Assembly (NCBI GenBank): GCA_003731685.1
Contig: RCNO01000002.1
Coordinates: 15,510-54,366 of the forward strand
From: Bacteroidetes/Chlorobi group bacterium MS-B_bin-24
GTDB taxonomy: Bacteria > Bacteroidota > Ignavibacteria > Kapaibacteriales > UBA2268
DNA: 38,857 bases
Reading direction: 5' to 3'
The notes beneath the pieces are model-generated. The model worked only from the letters and a program-made list of their open reading frames with translations, ran no database searches and was not told where the DNA came from. Both the position numbers and the translations under genes were made by a program. Shown here piece after piece: positions 1 through 8,379 of this stretch. Position 1 is the first letter of the stretch. Each line of letters begins with the position of its first letter.

Positions 1-410
1 CTCGATAACCAATTTGTTTTTCTTGAAGAAATTTTGTTTTGTTCGTCTTGCGGTGCTATTGTGCAGTATTTAAGCAAGGAGCATTGCAAGTCGGAAAAAC
101 CAAGCGAGTCGCAAATATTTTCCATCGACAATCCCGCTTTCAATAAACGCAACAAAGAACGGGCTTGTGTTCGAGAGATTTTCAGCAAAGCACAAATCTT
201 CGCTAAATTCTCTGCTTTCAATACAATAGGTTCTTTAAAATATTCTTCTATTTGGTCAATTTGGAAATCCTTCCCCGTTTCCTCGTAATATCTTTCGAAG
301 ATTTCATTTAACTTTGTTTCATTTTGAGCCAACAGAGAGTGGAAACAAAATGAATCTGCAACCAACACCAATATCACAAGGCAAATAGCTGCTCTTACGC
401 TAAAATTCAT
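1..410 (-). CDS. Exported helical protein, C-terminus cut by window edge
   Basis: An open frame runs from an ATG at 410 off the left edge, about 136 codons with no stop. Residues 1-29 look like a Sec signal peptide (basic start, hydrophobic core, ending near LLAQ). The rest of the visible part is predicted helical, with segments such as KISRTQARSLLRLLKAG and DSLGFSDLQCSLLKYC that resemble short helix-hairpin-helix-type units. Some larger exported Bacteroidota proteins annotated as ComEA-like HHH proteins start this way, but the visible part is too short to assign that family. The start overlaps the end of the upstream barrel gene by 11 bp, so the two are probably co-transcribed and coupled. 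No strong Shine-Dalgarno is visible. Function unknown. Confidence 0.7.
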   Translation of the reverse strand, partial: MNFSVRAAICLVILVLVADSFCFHSLLAQNETKLNEIFERYYEETGKDFQIDQIEEYFKEPIVLKAENLAKICALLKISRTQARSLLRLLKAGLSMENICDSLGFSDLQCSLLKYCTIAPQDEQNKISSRKTNWLS

Positions 411-1182
411 TGGTAAAACCGATGGTTTGCGATAACCCGAGATAATTATGATAGATAAAATGTAACGAGAATGAGAAGCCATCGAATTTGTAGCCAAGAG
501 ATAAGTTTAATGTCTGTGGCAATGTTGAAACAACAAAATTAAGGCAAAGATTTTCGTAAGGTAAAAGTTCTAAATTAAATGAATATGAAGTATAAAGGGA
601 AAATGCAATATTACAATCAAATCCTAAAGCACAAAAATTTTCAAACTTAAATAAACAACCAAAGCCAGCAATGTTGTTTTCAAGCGGGTTCAAGCCGAAA
701 AGGTTTTTATACTTAAAAGATGTGCTTAAAAATTCATAAGGAAAATATTCAATAAAAGCATCGATATTTGGATGAAATTTATATCCAAATGATGGTATAG
801 TAAAAAAATTTCCGCCGAAGGATAATGCAAAATTGAATTTTTCGAAAACATCTCTTTGAAAATTAAAATTGGCTTGAGAATAATAGAATTTTTTCGAACC
901 AAGATAAGCAATATTTAAAGAAGATTTAATTCCGAGAGGCATAGGCAAAATAACACCAGTGCCAACGGAGTTCAATTCTTTCACGAAGTAACGAGACGGA
1001 GATATTAATCCAATAAATGTGATTTTATCGATATTCTTTAAGTTTAATGGATTAGTAACCCAAGATGGCAAAATTCCGAATGCATCTGAACAATTTTTCT
1101 CCGGGATAGAAAAATATTGAGATTGTGAGAATACACAACAAACCGAAAATATCCACGCAGCCAAAATATAAACTACTTTCAT
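400..1182 (-). CDS. Putative outer-membrane beta-barrel protein
   Basis: 260 aa with an N-terminal signal peptide (cleavage likely after about residue 19, ...CCVFSQ). The remainder is made of alternating hydrophobic/polar stretches rich in Phe, Tyr, Asn and Gly, and ends in an aromatic residue (...TNEF), as expected of a barrel inserted by the BAM machinery. No enzymatic motif is visible. The ATG at 1182 is followed directly by the signal peptide. Its stop overlaps the start of the exported helical protein at the left edge, suggesting a two-gene operon. It diverges from porD across about 70 bp. It could be a PorV/PorP-like or other small barrel, but I cannot name a family. Confidence 0.75.
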   Translation of the reverse strand: MKVVYILAAWIFSVCCVFSQSQYFSIPEKNCSDAFGILPSWVTNPLNLKNIDKITFIGLISPSRYFVKELNSVGTGVILPMPLGIKSSLNIAYLGSKKFYYSQANFNFQRDVFEKFNFALSFGGNFFTIPSFGYKFHPNIDAFIEYFPYEFLSTSFKYKNLFGLNPLENNIAGFGCLFKFENFCALGFDCNIAFSLYTSYSFNLELLPYENLCLNFVVSTLPQTLNLSLGYKFDGFSFSLHFIYHNYLGLSQTIGFTNEF

Positions 1183-1251
1183 ATTATCGATTTTGAATTT
1201 TTAAAATTACAAAAACTTGTTTAAATTGTATTTTTAATTTTGACAACTAAA

Positions 1252-2175
1252 ATGCGAAGGCTAATTTTTCTTTTGGGAATTTGCTTCTTTTCGATTTTAG
1301 GCTTTACACAAATTACCTGTCAGGAAATTAAGGCAACTGTTTCTGTTAATACCGATTTGCTTTCCTTCGAAGCGAAGCAGTATGTTTCTACCTTGAAAAA
1401 TGACCTGGAAAAATACATCAATAACCAAAAATTTATGGCTGAAGATTGGGAAGGAGAGCCAATACCAGTAGACATCAACATTGTTTTCACAGCTGGAGGA
1501 AACAATAAGTATGCTGCCAAAATGGTTTTGGTCGCCCGTCGCTATGTCGATAACCCACAAAACGACCTGCAAATGACCATCCCCACTTTAAAAATAACAG
1601 AAACCAACTGGAAGTTTGAATATTCCTATGGTGCAAATCTTACATATAATCCAACAAGATTCGATTACTTTATTTCGGTCGTCGATTTCTATATGCTGCT
1701 AATCATTGGCTTCGATAAGGATAGCTTCGAGGAATTAGGCGGAAATAAGGCTTTTGAGCAGGCGAAAAACATTTTGCAGTTGGGAGCTTCGCAACAAGCC
1801 GAAGGATTTGAAACCTTCGTCGAACCCGGCACATACGCAAAATACAACATTATTCGCGAGCTAACCGACCCGCGGTATTATGCTTTAAGAAAGCTTATTT
1901 TTGCTTTTTATGTCGATGGAATCGACAGTCTTGCTTTTAACAAAGAAAAGGGGCTCGCTAATCTTGCTCGAATTATCGAAGAGATAGCAAAATTCAAACG
2001 CGAGAAACTCGTCGAAGCCAGCATCCTTTTGCAGCTGTTTTTCGATACCCACTACCAAACATTAGCCACTCTCTTCAATGGTTATCCCGAAAGCTCTCTC
2101 TTCGATAATTTAATGTATCTTGACCCCGGACACAGTATGATTTATCAAGATTCTAAGGATGGAAAACTTAAATAG
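1252..2175 (+). CDS. porD: Type IX secretion system protein PorD (DUF4835 family)
   Basis: 307 aa from the ATG at 1252; an in-frame TTG four codons upstream is less likely. It has a signal peptide (residues 1-23) and then a DUF4835-type body: an early IKATVSVNTD strand, a DINIVFT segment, and a middle region with YGANLTYNPTRFDYFIS and FYMLLIIGFDKDSFEELGG. The C-terminal half is helical and ends near the YLDPGHS element. The family is named PorD and is required for T9SS function in Bacteroidota; its biochemical role is not well defined. Length agrees with the usual 290-310 aa. It lies 9 bp upstream of a T9SS cargo gene and is divergent from a barrel gene. Confidence 0.85.
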   Translation: MRRLIFLLGICFFSILGFTQITCQEIKATVSVNTDLLSFEAKQYVSTLKNDLEKYINNQKFMAEDWEGEPIPVDINIVFTAGGNNKYAAKMVLVARRYVDNPQNDLQMTIPTLKITETNWKFEYSYGANLTYNPTRFDYFISVVDFYMLLIIGFDKDSFEELGGNKAFEQAKNILQLGASQQAEGFETFVEPGTYAKYNIIRELTDPRYYALRKLIFAFYVDGIDSLAFNKEKGLANLARIIEEIAKFKREKLVEASILLQLFFDTHYQTLATLFNGYPESSLFDNLMYLDPGHSMIYQDSKDGKLK

Positions 2176-2184
2176 AGGTTGAAA

Positions 2185-4134
2185 ATGAAAAGGATGCTTT
2201 TTTTAATAATTTTCGTTCTATCGCCTTTTGTCGGTTCCGAAATATTTTCACAAACTTTAATTTGGCAACCCACGAATTATTCATTAACCGGCAATGTTAA
2301 CACTGTTCACATTGGACCCAACGGCTGGCTTTATGCCGGCTCCAACTCCGACGGTGTTTTTGTTTCTTCCGACAAAGGGAACTCTTGGATTCAAAAGAAC
2401 AACGGATTGAAAAACCTGCAGATTTTTGCTTTTTTGAACGTCAAGGATACTATTTTCCTTGGCTCTTTGGAAGGCGTCTACCGAAGCAGCGATTTCGGTA
2501 ATTCCTGGGAACCATCGAATAACGGATTAACTGATAAATATATCAACACTCTTGCAATCACAAAAGACCGCAAACTACTTTGTGGCACTCTTTACAGCGG
2601 TTTGTTCATTTCTACAGACTTTGGTAGGACTTGGAACCAAATGCAGAACGATTTTAAAAATAAAAGCGTCAACTGTATTCTGACCAAGAGCGATGGCTTC
2701 GTTTTTGTTGGCACTACCTCTGGTTTATATCGAGCAACTCAAATGTTTGACTTTTGGGGCAAAGTCGATGCCGATTTCAAAAACAACACAAACATAAATA
2801 CAATTGCTCTCGATTCTTCGGGAAATATTTATGCTGGCACAAATAACGGGAAAATTTTTAAATCTACAAATAACGGGGTGAATTGGACCCAAGTGTATGA
2901 ATCTACAAACAATTCAATTTATAAAATTATAGTATCCCCACAAAACATCATCTATGCTGCAACCTATGGCAAAGGTGTCCTTCGTTCAAAAACAGGTACC
3001 GACTGGGAAGAAGTCAACGATGGTTTATTCAATCAGCTTACAACTTCCATCGTGGCTTTACCCACCCGCGAATTTTTCGTCTCAACTTGGGGCAATGGTG
3101 TCTTCTATGGCAAAGAGTATGAAATCTCTACCTTTGTAGAAGGAGAATTTTGCACTAACAACGAAATCCCTGTGGACTACGTTGTTACTATGAACTTTAA
3201 TCCAGACAATTATTTCATTGCTCAACTTTCGGACAATAATGGAAAATTCACCAACCACGTCGAAATTGGACGAATTCAAAGCACAACCAGTGGAACGATA
3301 ATTTGTAAAATCCCAAGCAACACTCCAACTGGAATCCTTTATCGAATCCGTGTCGTTTCTACAAGTCCAGCAATATTTGGTGCCGACAACAGGAAAAACA
3401 TTCGCATTTACAAGAACCTTTCCCCCGTAATATCTGGTAAAGCCTCTGTTTGCCACAATGACGTCGAAACTTATTCAGGGAGCACCAAGCCCGGTGTTAT
3501 CTCTGTTTGGACTGTTACCAATGGAGAGGTCGTAAACATTGACACAACAAATAACACAATTACAATACAATGGAACCAAGTTGGAACAGGTAAAATCAAG
3601 CTTTTCCAAACATTACAGGGTGGAAAATGTTCAGATTCCACCATTATTTCGGTAACTGTAAATCCAAGACCCGAAAAGCCTGTAATTTATCGAAAAGGTT
3701 TCGTGCTTTATTCAAGCTCCAAGACTGGCAACAAATGGTTTTTGTTCGATAAGCCCATTCCGGGGGCTACTGCCGACTCTTTGCCGGTTACCGAAGCGGG
3801 TTTATACTATGTACAAGTTACAAATGAATTTGGGTGCAAGTCCGAAATGTCCGACCCATTCGATTTCTATTACAATAGCGTGGAATCTGAACAAGATGAA
3901 TTTAAAATTATTCCAAACCCGGCAAACTCTACAATTAAAATCAACTTGCCAGAGAATACAGTTGGAATTTCAATCTTCGACTTATTAGGAAATCAGCAAA
4001 TCACAATGCCTAACCTTACGGGAATCACAAGTCCAATCACTGTTGATATTTCGTCCCTTCCCAGCGGAACTTATCTTGTTGTCGTGCGAACTATTGCGGG
4101 TAATTTTTACAAGAAAATCATCGTAAGTCGATAA
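2185..4134 (+). CDS. T9SS cargo: seven-bladed propeller, PKD/Ig-like domain, C-terminal sorting domain
   Basis: 649 aa. The ATG at 2185 is preferred over an in-frame TTG at 2179 because AGAGG at 2174-2178 is correctly spaced for the ATG. After a signal peptide (about 1-23) come seven repeats of about 35-45 residues (roughly 48-310), each with a [YF]xGT/SxxGV[FY] core and mostly an Asp-box-like SxDxGxxW ending (SSDKGNSW, SSDFGNSW, STDFGRTW, STNNGVNW). This is consistent with a seven-bladed beta-propeller of the sortilin/BNR type. Next are beta-rich segments and a PKD/Ig-like domain containing two cysteines (about 415-495). The C-terminus has the T9SS type A signature: FKIIPNPANSTIKI, SIFDLLG, then LPSGTYLVVV ending in KKIIVSR. 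Probably a surface or secreted protein; its ligand is unknown. It probably shares an operon with porD. Confidence 0.85.
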   Translation: MKRMLFLIIFVLSPFVGSEIFSQTLIWQPTNYSLTGNVNTVHIGPNGWLYAGSNSDGVFVSSDKGNSWIQKNNGLKNLQIFAFLNVKDTIFLGSLEGVYRSSDFGNSWEPSNNGLTDKYINTLAITKDRKLLCGTLYSGLFISTDFGRTWNQMQNDFKNKSVNCILTKSDGFVFVGTTSGLYRATQMFDFWGKVDADFKNNTNINTIALDSSGNIYAGTNNGKIFKSTNNGVNWTQVYESTNNSIYKIIVSPQNIIYAATYGKGVLRSKTGTDWEEVNDGLFNQLTTSIVALPTREFFVSTWGNGVFYGKEYEISTFVEGEFCTNNEIPVDYVVTMNFNPDNYFIAQLSDNNGKFTNHVEIGRIQSTTSGTIICKIPSNTPTGILYRIRVVSTSPAIFGADNRKNIRIYKNLSPVISGKASVCHNDVETYSGSTKPGVISVWTVTNGEVVNIDTTNNTITIQWNQVGTGKIKLFQTLQGGKCSDSTIISVTVNPRPEKPVIYRKGFVLYSSSKTGNKWFLFDKPIPGATADSLPVTEAGLYYVQVTNEFGCKSEMSDPFDFYYNSVESEQDEFKIIPNPANSTIKINLPENTVGISIFDLLGNQQITMPNLTGITSPITVDISSLPSGTYLVVVRTIAGNFYKKIIVSR

Positions 4135-4175
4135 ACTTTACCTAAAAAGCGAAAAATTTGTTTTCTAAATGCAAT

Positions 4176-4191
4176 ATTGCTTTAAAGCAAT
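4176..4191. promoter_or_regulatory. 16-bp perfect palindrome upstream of the nucleoside transporter
   Basis: ATTGCTTTAAAGCAAT reads identically on both strands. It lies 42 bp after the propeller gene stop and 67 bp before the transporter start, and upstream of a possible -7 element (TACTTTTG, 4231-4238). Its size and perfect symmetry fit a dimeric regulator site. It is A/T-rich and has no following T-run on the plus strand, so a terminator is less likely. The regulator is not known. Confidence 0.3.
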
Positions 4192-4257
4192 GGATTTTAG
4201 TTATGTTTCTTTACATCTCTTCTTTTTTCTTACTTTTGAAATTTTATTAAACAAAAT

Positions 4258-5511
4258 ATGCCTATGTTTTGGATGAAAATATTAAGTTTGGCGGGAATAT
4301 TTGTAATTTTTGCGGTAACTTGGTTAATCTCCGAAAATAAGAGGAAATTTCCATTCCGAATAATCGCATGGGGTTTGATTTTGCAGTTTTCCTTTGCATT
4401 GCTTGTATTGTATGTTCCTTTTGGTGTGAACGCATTTCGGTGGATGGGCGACCGAGTTGCAGAATTCCTCGATTTCAGCAAAAAAGGTGCTGAATTTGTC
4501 TTTGGAAACGCCTCGAAACCTGAATACCAAAACACATTTGGCTACCAATTTGCAATTATTATTTCCTCGACAATTATTTTCTTCTCTGCCTTTGTTTCGA
4601 TTCTTTACCGCTACGGAATTATACAAAGAATTGTTTACGCTATGGCTTGGGTAATGAACAAAACAATGGGTACAAGCGGTATAGAATCGCTTTCCGCTGC
4701 GAGCAATGTTTTCTTGGGCCAAACCGAGGCACCACTGTTAGTGCGACACTATCTTGTAAATGCTACTCGTTCCGAGTTGTTTTCTATAATGTGTGGGGGG
4801 TTTGCCACTATCGCCGGTGGTGTTATGGCTGCTTACATACAAATGGGAATTTCACCCGTAATTCTTATTACTGCAAGTTTGATTTCCGCCCCCGGCAGTC
4901 TAATGCTTTCCAAAATAGTTATCGAGCCACTAAGTTCAGTTAAAGATATAAAAGAAGTCAAAAACATCACTGTTCCAGAAACCAAAAATATCCTCGATGC
5001 AATCACCCAAGGAGCCAGCGACGGAATGAAACTCGCCATCAACGTTGTGGCTATGCTAATTGCTTTTATTTCGCTTATTGCAATTTTAGATGCTGGACTT
5101 CAATTAGTTCACAACTGGCTCGAGCCAATTGGAATTTATTTCCCACAAAGTCTGAAGGAAATCTTCGGATACTTATTCCTTCCATTCGCATATATTGTTG
5201 GAGTTCCACCATCGGAAGCAAAAATATTTGCGAGTTTGCTCGGAACAAAAATCAGTATCAACGAATTCATAGCCTACGCAGACCTTGCCAATTTAATCCA
5301 CCAAGGCAAGATATCCCAACGAACTATTGATTTAGCAACTTTTGCCCTTTGCGGTTTTGCAAATCTCGGCTCAATTGCAATACAAATTGGGGGAATCGGG
5401 GCTCTGGTTCCAAACCGCCGCGATGAAGTAGTTCAACTCGGTTTCAAGGCGATGATTGTCGGCGCCTTAACAAACCTTTTAACAGCTACGATAGCAGGAA
5501 TTATAATTTAA
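4258..5511 (+). CDS. Concentrative nucleoside transporter (CNT/NupC family)
   Basis: 417 aa polytopic inner-membrane protein of normal family length. It has the CNT family order: N-terminal membrane helices, a Nucleos_tra2_N-like region (about 10-90), the gate domain, and a C-terminal domain. The diagnostic motif GQTEAPLLV (about residues 156-164) forms the nucleoside-binding region. Downstream PPSEAKIFASLLGTKISINEF and FALCGFANLGSIAIQIGG match the conserved C-terminal half. The family imports nucleosides with Na+ or H+; ion and substrate specificity cannot be read here. The ATG at 4258 is followed by a second in-frame ATG at 4264, so the exact start is uncertain by two codons. Its 3' end overlaps the convergent barrel gene by 4 bp. 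A 16-bp palindrome upstream could be its operator. Confidence 0.92.
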   Translation: MPMFWMKILSLAGIFVIFAVTWLISENKRKFPFRIIAWGLILQFSFALLVLYVPFGVNAFRWMGDRVAEFLDFSKKGAEFVFGNASKPEYQNTFGYQFAIIISSTIIFFSAFVSILYRYGIIQRIVYAMAWVMNKTMGTSGIESLSAASNVFLGQTEAPLLVRHYLVNATRSELFSIMCGGFATIAGGVMAAYIQMGISPVILITASLISAPGSLMLSKIVIEPLSSVKDIKEVKNITVPETKNILDAITQGASDGMKLAINVVAMLIAFISLIAILDAGLQLVHNWLEPIGIYFPQSLKEIFGYLFLPFAYIVGVPPSEAKIFASLLGTKISINEFIAYADLANLIHQGKISQRTIDLATFALCGFANLGSIAIQIGGIGALVPNRRDEVVQLGFKAMIVGALTNLLTATIAGIII

Positions 5512-6071
5512 ATAAAGAAATGAATTCCGCCAAGTAGATTTAAATAAGTGGTATTCGACCCACTTGTAAATATTATTGTATATTTCAGACTTACACGAAG
5601 TTCCAAATTTGGAGCAATTTTGAATGCACCTCCAACAAGGGGAACAAACCCAAAATTAGTCTCACTATCGGAACTCTTATAGCCCAAATATTCTACAGAA
5701 ACAGAATTGAAAAACAAAAAGGTTTCGGCTCCTATGAATGGATAAAATCCACTGGCTGGAAATCGATATTGAATTCCAGCATTTAACGGAATAGTCGAAA
5801 AAGTAGCTTTTGCAACCTCATTGCTCCCTTTTGCCCCAAAAGACCAATACCCTAAGCTCCCGGTAATAGCCAAATCGGGCTGAATGAAATAAGAAAAAAC
5901 GCCGTTCAACCCAAAGCCCGTGTTTGCACCGTCGGAAAAATCACCTGTTGGAATTCCAAGCCCAATTTCTCCACCGATGGTCATTTTAGAAAAGCTTCGC
6001 CCCCTTTGGGCAAAAGCACTTTGAGAAAAAATAATAGAAACCAATCCAATTAGAACAATAAACTTTTTCAT
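5508..6071 (-). CDS. Small outer-membrane beta-barrel protein
   Basis: 187 aa with a clear signal peptide ending ...SQSAFAQ (about residue 22). About eight amphipathic beta segments follow, for example MTIGGEIGLGIPTGDF, LAITGSLGYWSFG and LELRVSLKYTIIF. The last residues (GGIHFFI) form a barrel-closing strand. The size suits an eight-stranded OmpW/OmpX-like or generic 'outer membrane beta-barrel' family. A good Shine-Dalgarno (GGAGG, 6076-6080 on the minus strand) precedes the ATG at 6071. It is the only gene of its transcription unit and is convergent with the transporter. Specific role unknown. Confidence 0.8.
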   Translation of the reverse strand: MKKFIVLIGLVSIIFSQSAFAQRGRSFSKMTIGGEIGLGIPTGDFSDGANTGFGLNGVFSYFIQPDLAITGSLGYWSFGAKGSNEVAKATFSTIPLNAGIQYRFPASGFYPFIGAETFLFFNSVSVEYLGYKSSDSETNFGFVPLVGGAFKIAPNLELRVSLKYTIIFTSGSNTTYLNLLGGIHFFI

Positions 6072-6100
6072 AAAACCTCCATTTTAAAAAAACTAAAAAA

Positions 6101-6108
6101 CAAATATA
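6101..6108 (-). promoter_or_regulatory. Candidate -7 element (TATATTTG) of the small barrel gene
   Basis: On the minus strand TATATTTG matches the Bacteroidota -7 consensus TAnnTTTG and lies about 30 nt before the ATG at 6071. A clear -33 TTTG at the usual 19-21 nt spacing is not present, so this is a half-supported promoter. The surrounding 6109-6257 is very A/T-rich. Confidence 0.3.
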
Positions 6109-6257
6109 AAGAAAAACAAATTAAAAATTTAAAAACTTTAAATTCAATTTTAAAATTACCTTAAATAAATTTAAAAATCTATAATTTCACTTTAATTGTT
6201 TTGGCACTCTGATTTAATCAACATCAGCAAAATCTTGGATTTTGTTAAAATCAAATC

Positions 6258-6989
6258 TTATGTAAGCAAACCCACGCGGGCAAAGCTCGTAAAGTTTTTC
6301 CCTGCGATAATAAGATGGTCTAAGACTGGAATGTCGATTAATTTACCTGCCGAAACAAGCTTTTTCGTCATTTCAATGTCATCGGCAGAAGGTTGTGGAT
6401 TGCCGGAAGGGTGATTGTGGACAAGAATAATCGAAGCCGCTGCTTCGGTAATTGCATAACGGAAAACTTCACGCGGGTGCACAAGGCTTGCAGTCAAAGT
6501 TCCTTCGGTAACCAACTTTACTCGAATAATTCTGTTCGATGAATTCAAAAGAACAACATAAAACCGCTCCTGCTTTAAACCAAACAGTCGAGGTATGAAG
6601 TAGTTTGCAACATCATCTGGCGAATGGAAAATAGTAGATTCATCGAGGTTAAAAGATTGAATTCTACGAGAAATTTCGAAGACTGCCGAAAGAGTGACGG
6701 CTTTTGCAGTTCCAATCCCTTTAATGCTCTTCAATTCGCTTACATCTCGGGAGGCAAGTTCCGAAAGGCTTTGAAATCGTTCAAGGAGGCTCCGCGCCAA
6801 ATCCAATGCAGAGACACTTTTAGTTCCTGTCGAAATGACTATCGCAAGCAATTCAGAGTCGGACAAAGAACTTGGACCGTTGCTAAGAAGTCGTTCGCGG
6901 GGTCGTTCATCCTTTCTCCACTCTTTTATCGGCTTGTAAGTGCTAAATGAACTTATGTTGTAAATATTTTCAGGCTTGTCCCCTGCCAC
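6258..6989 (-). CDS. radC: RadC family JAMM/MPN protein
   Basis: 243 aa. It contains the RadC arrangement: an N-terminal IKEWRKDERPRERLL segment, a UPF0758 region (DSELLAIVISTGT), a helix-hairpin-helix (ELKSIKGIGTAKAVTL, about 97-112) and a C-terminal JAMM metalloprotease-like domain with HNHPSGNPQPSADD, giving the H-x-H...D zinc ligands, after a RFYVVLLNSSNRII strand. RadC was long called a DNA-repair protein, but its biochemical function is unresolved. The start used is a GTG at 6989; no ATG lies near, so it is uncertain. The GTG lies 20 bp inside the end of the sugar transferase gene, so radC is the last gene of the polysaccharide operon, an unusual place for it. Confidence 0.9.
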   Translation of the reverse strand: MAGDKPENIYNISSFSTYKPIKEWRKDERPRERLLSNGPSSLSDSELLAIVISTGTKSVSALDLARSLLERFQSLSELASRDVSELKSIKGIGTAKAVTLSAVFEISRRIQSFNLDESTIFHSPDDVANYFIPRLFGLKQERFYVVLLNSSNRIIRVKLVTEGTLTASLVHPREVFRYAITEAAASIILVHNHPSGNPQPSADDIEMTKKLVSAGKLIDIPVLDHLIIAGKNFTSFARVGLLT

Positions 6990-8379
6990 GAATCACCAAA
7001 TATATTGTCCTTAAAATTATTTCCAAATCGAGTTTGAGCGACATATTTTCGATGTAATAAAAATCCTCTTTGAGCCTATTATTTATTGTTTCAATGCTCG
7101 CATCGAAATTAGGCGAATTAACTTGATTCCAACCCGTCAAACCCGGTCGAACCACCAAACGCCGTTTGAACAATGGTTGTATTTTGCTAAATTGTTCAAT
7201 AAAAACAGGCCTTTCGGGACGCGGACCTACAATGCTCATTTCGCCTTTCAAAACATTCCAAAACTGTGGTACTTCGTCGATGTGTGTTTTTCGCAAAAAA
7301 TATCCAACTCTGGTTACCCGAGGGTCGTTAAGTATTGTAATTTGCGGTCCCGATTTCTCGGCATCTACAACCATCGAACGGAATTTATAGCAAGTAAAGA
7401 TTTTCCCATTTTTCCCAACTCGCTCCTGTTTGTAGAAAATTGGTCCTTTCGAGTCGAGTTTAATCAAAATAGCGACCAATATCCACAACGGCAAACCAAC
7501 AACAAGTGTTATAATACTTACAACAATATCCATTAACCGCTTTAAAAAGGCTTCCCAAGGTCGTAAAAGTTGTGTGCTAATCTCAATCAATGGCATAGAA
7601 TATTGAGGCATAGTTTTAACCATACCTGTTAAAACATCATAAAGGTCTGGAACAATTTTGACAATGATTTGATTTTCTGCACATTTATTTGCGATGTCGA
7701 GAATTTGTTCGTGCTTGGGGTCTTTCATAGCTATAAACAATTCAGATGGGCGAAGAGTTTGGATTGCCTCGTCAAACTCTTCGATTTTGTAAATTGGAAC
7801 CGATATCCCATTGTTTTCTATGTGGTTATCCGCTAAAATCAAACCTTTGACAACATAGCCCCACGATAAATTTTGGTTCACTTTTTTCAAAAGTTCCAGT
7901 ACTTCGTTTTTTGTTCCAAGTATAACAACTGGAATTTGAATAATCTTTCGTTTACGAAGATGTTGCTGTAGCTTCCTTGCAGTAAATCGTCCCACAAGAA
8001 CAAAGAAAGTCAAGTCAATAAAATAAATAAGGAAAAGCAGTCGTGGTCTGGCAGAACTATCGAGAAACACGAAAAAGAATAAGATAAAATTGAAAAAGAA
8101 TGTCGTTTTGATAACAGCATAAAATTCTTCGAAAGGAGAACGAACCAACCAATTTCGATATAAACCATTGAAAAAGAAAAACACAAGCAAAGCTATTGTC
8201 AATACCGAGCCAGTAAAAAAAACATCCTTTGTCGAAGGATGAATATCCGACTGAAACAGCCCCGATTCAAATCGAATTAGATAATGAATGTAATAACTTA
8301 GGACAAATGCTAAAATGTCGAAAACCAATTCAAAAATAACAGGAGAGTTTTTGGAAAATTTATCAATCCATTGCTTCAT
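6970..8379 (-). CDS. Polyprenyl-phosphate sugar phosphotransferase (WcaJ/WbaP type)
   Basis: 469 aa. About four N-terminal membrane helices (residues 15-125) are followed by a CoA-binding-like cytosolic domain (about 145-260), then a membrane helix and the catalytic bacterial sugar transferase domain (about 275-469). Visible catalytic-domain motifs are [63 protein letters not shown] and [11 protein letters not shown]. The family moves a hexose-1-phosphate from a nucleotide sugar onto undecaprenyl phosphate and so starts repeat-unit synthesis at the inner membrane. The sugar cannot be inferred. It starts inside the end of the glycosyltransferase gene (17-bp overlap) and overlaps radC at its end: tight translational coupling. 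Confidence 0.93.
   Translation of the reverse strand: MKQWIDKFSKNSPVIFELVFDILAFVLSYYIHYLIRFESGLFQSDIHPSTKDVFFTGSVLTIALLVFFFFNGLYRNWLVRSPFEEFYAVIKTTFFFNFILFFFVFLDSSARPRLLFLIYFIDLTFFVLVGRFTARKLQQHLRKRKIIQIPVVILGTKNEVLELLKKVNQNLSWGYVVKGLILADNHIENNGISVPIYKIEEFDEAIQTLRPSELFIAMKDPKHEQILDIANKCAENQIIVKIVPDLYDVLTGMVKTMPQYSMPLIEISTQLLRPWEAFLKRLMDIVVSIITLVVGLPLWILVAILIKLDSKGPIFYKQERVGKNGKIFTCYKFRSMVVDAEKSGPQITILNDPRVTRVGYFLRKTHIDEVPQFWNVLKGEMSIVGPRPERPVFIEQFSKIQPLFKRRLVVRPGLTGWNQVNSPNFDASIETINNRLKEDFYYIENMSLKLDLEIILRTIYLVIRGRGQA

Noticed and set aside
34-288. Plus-strand frame at the left edge
   Set aside because: It lies antisense to a better frame with an ATG, a signal peptide and operon overlap on the minus strand.
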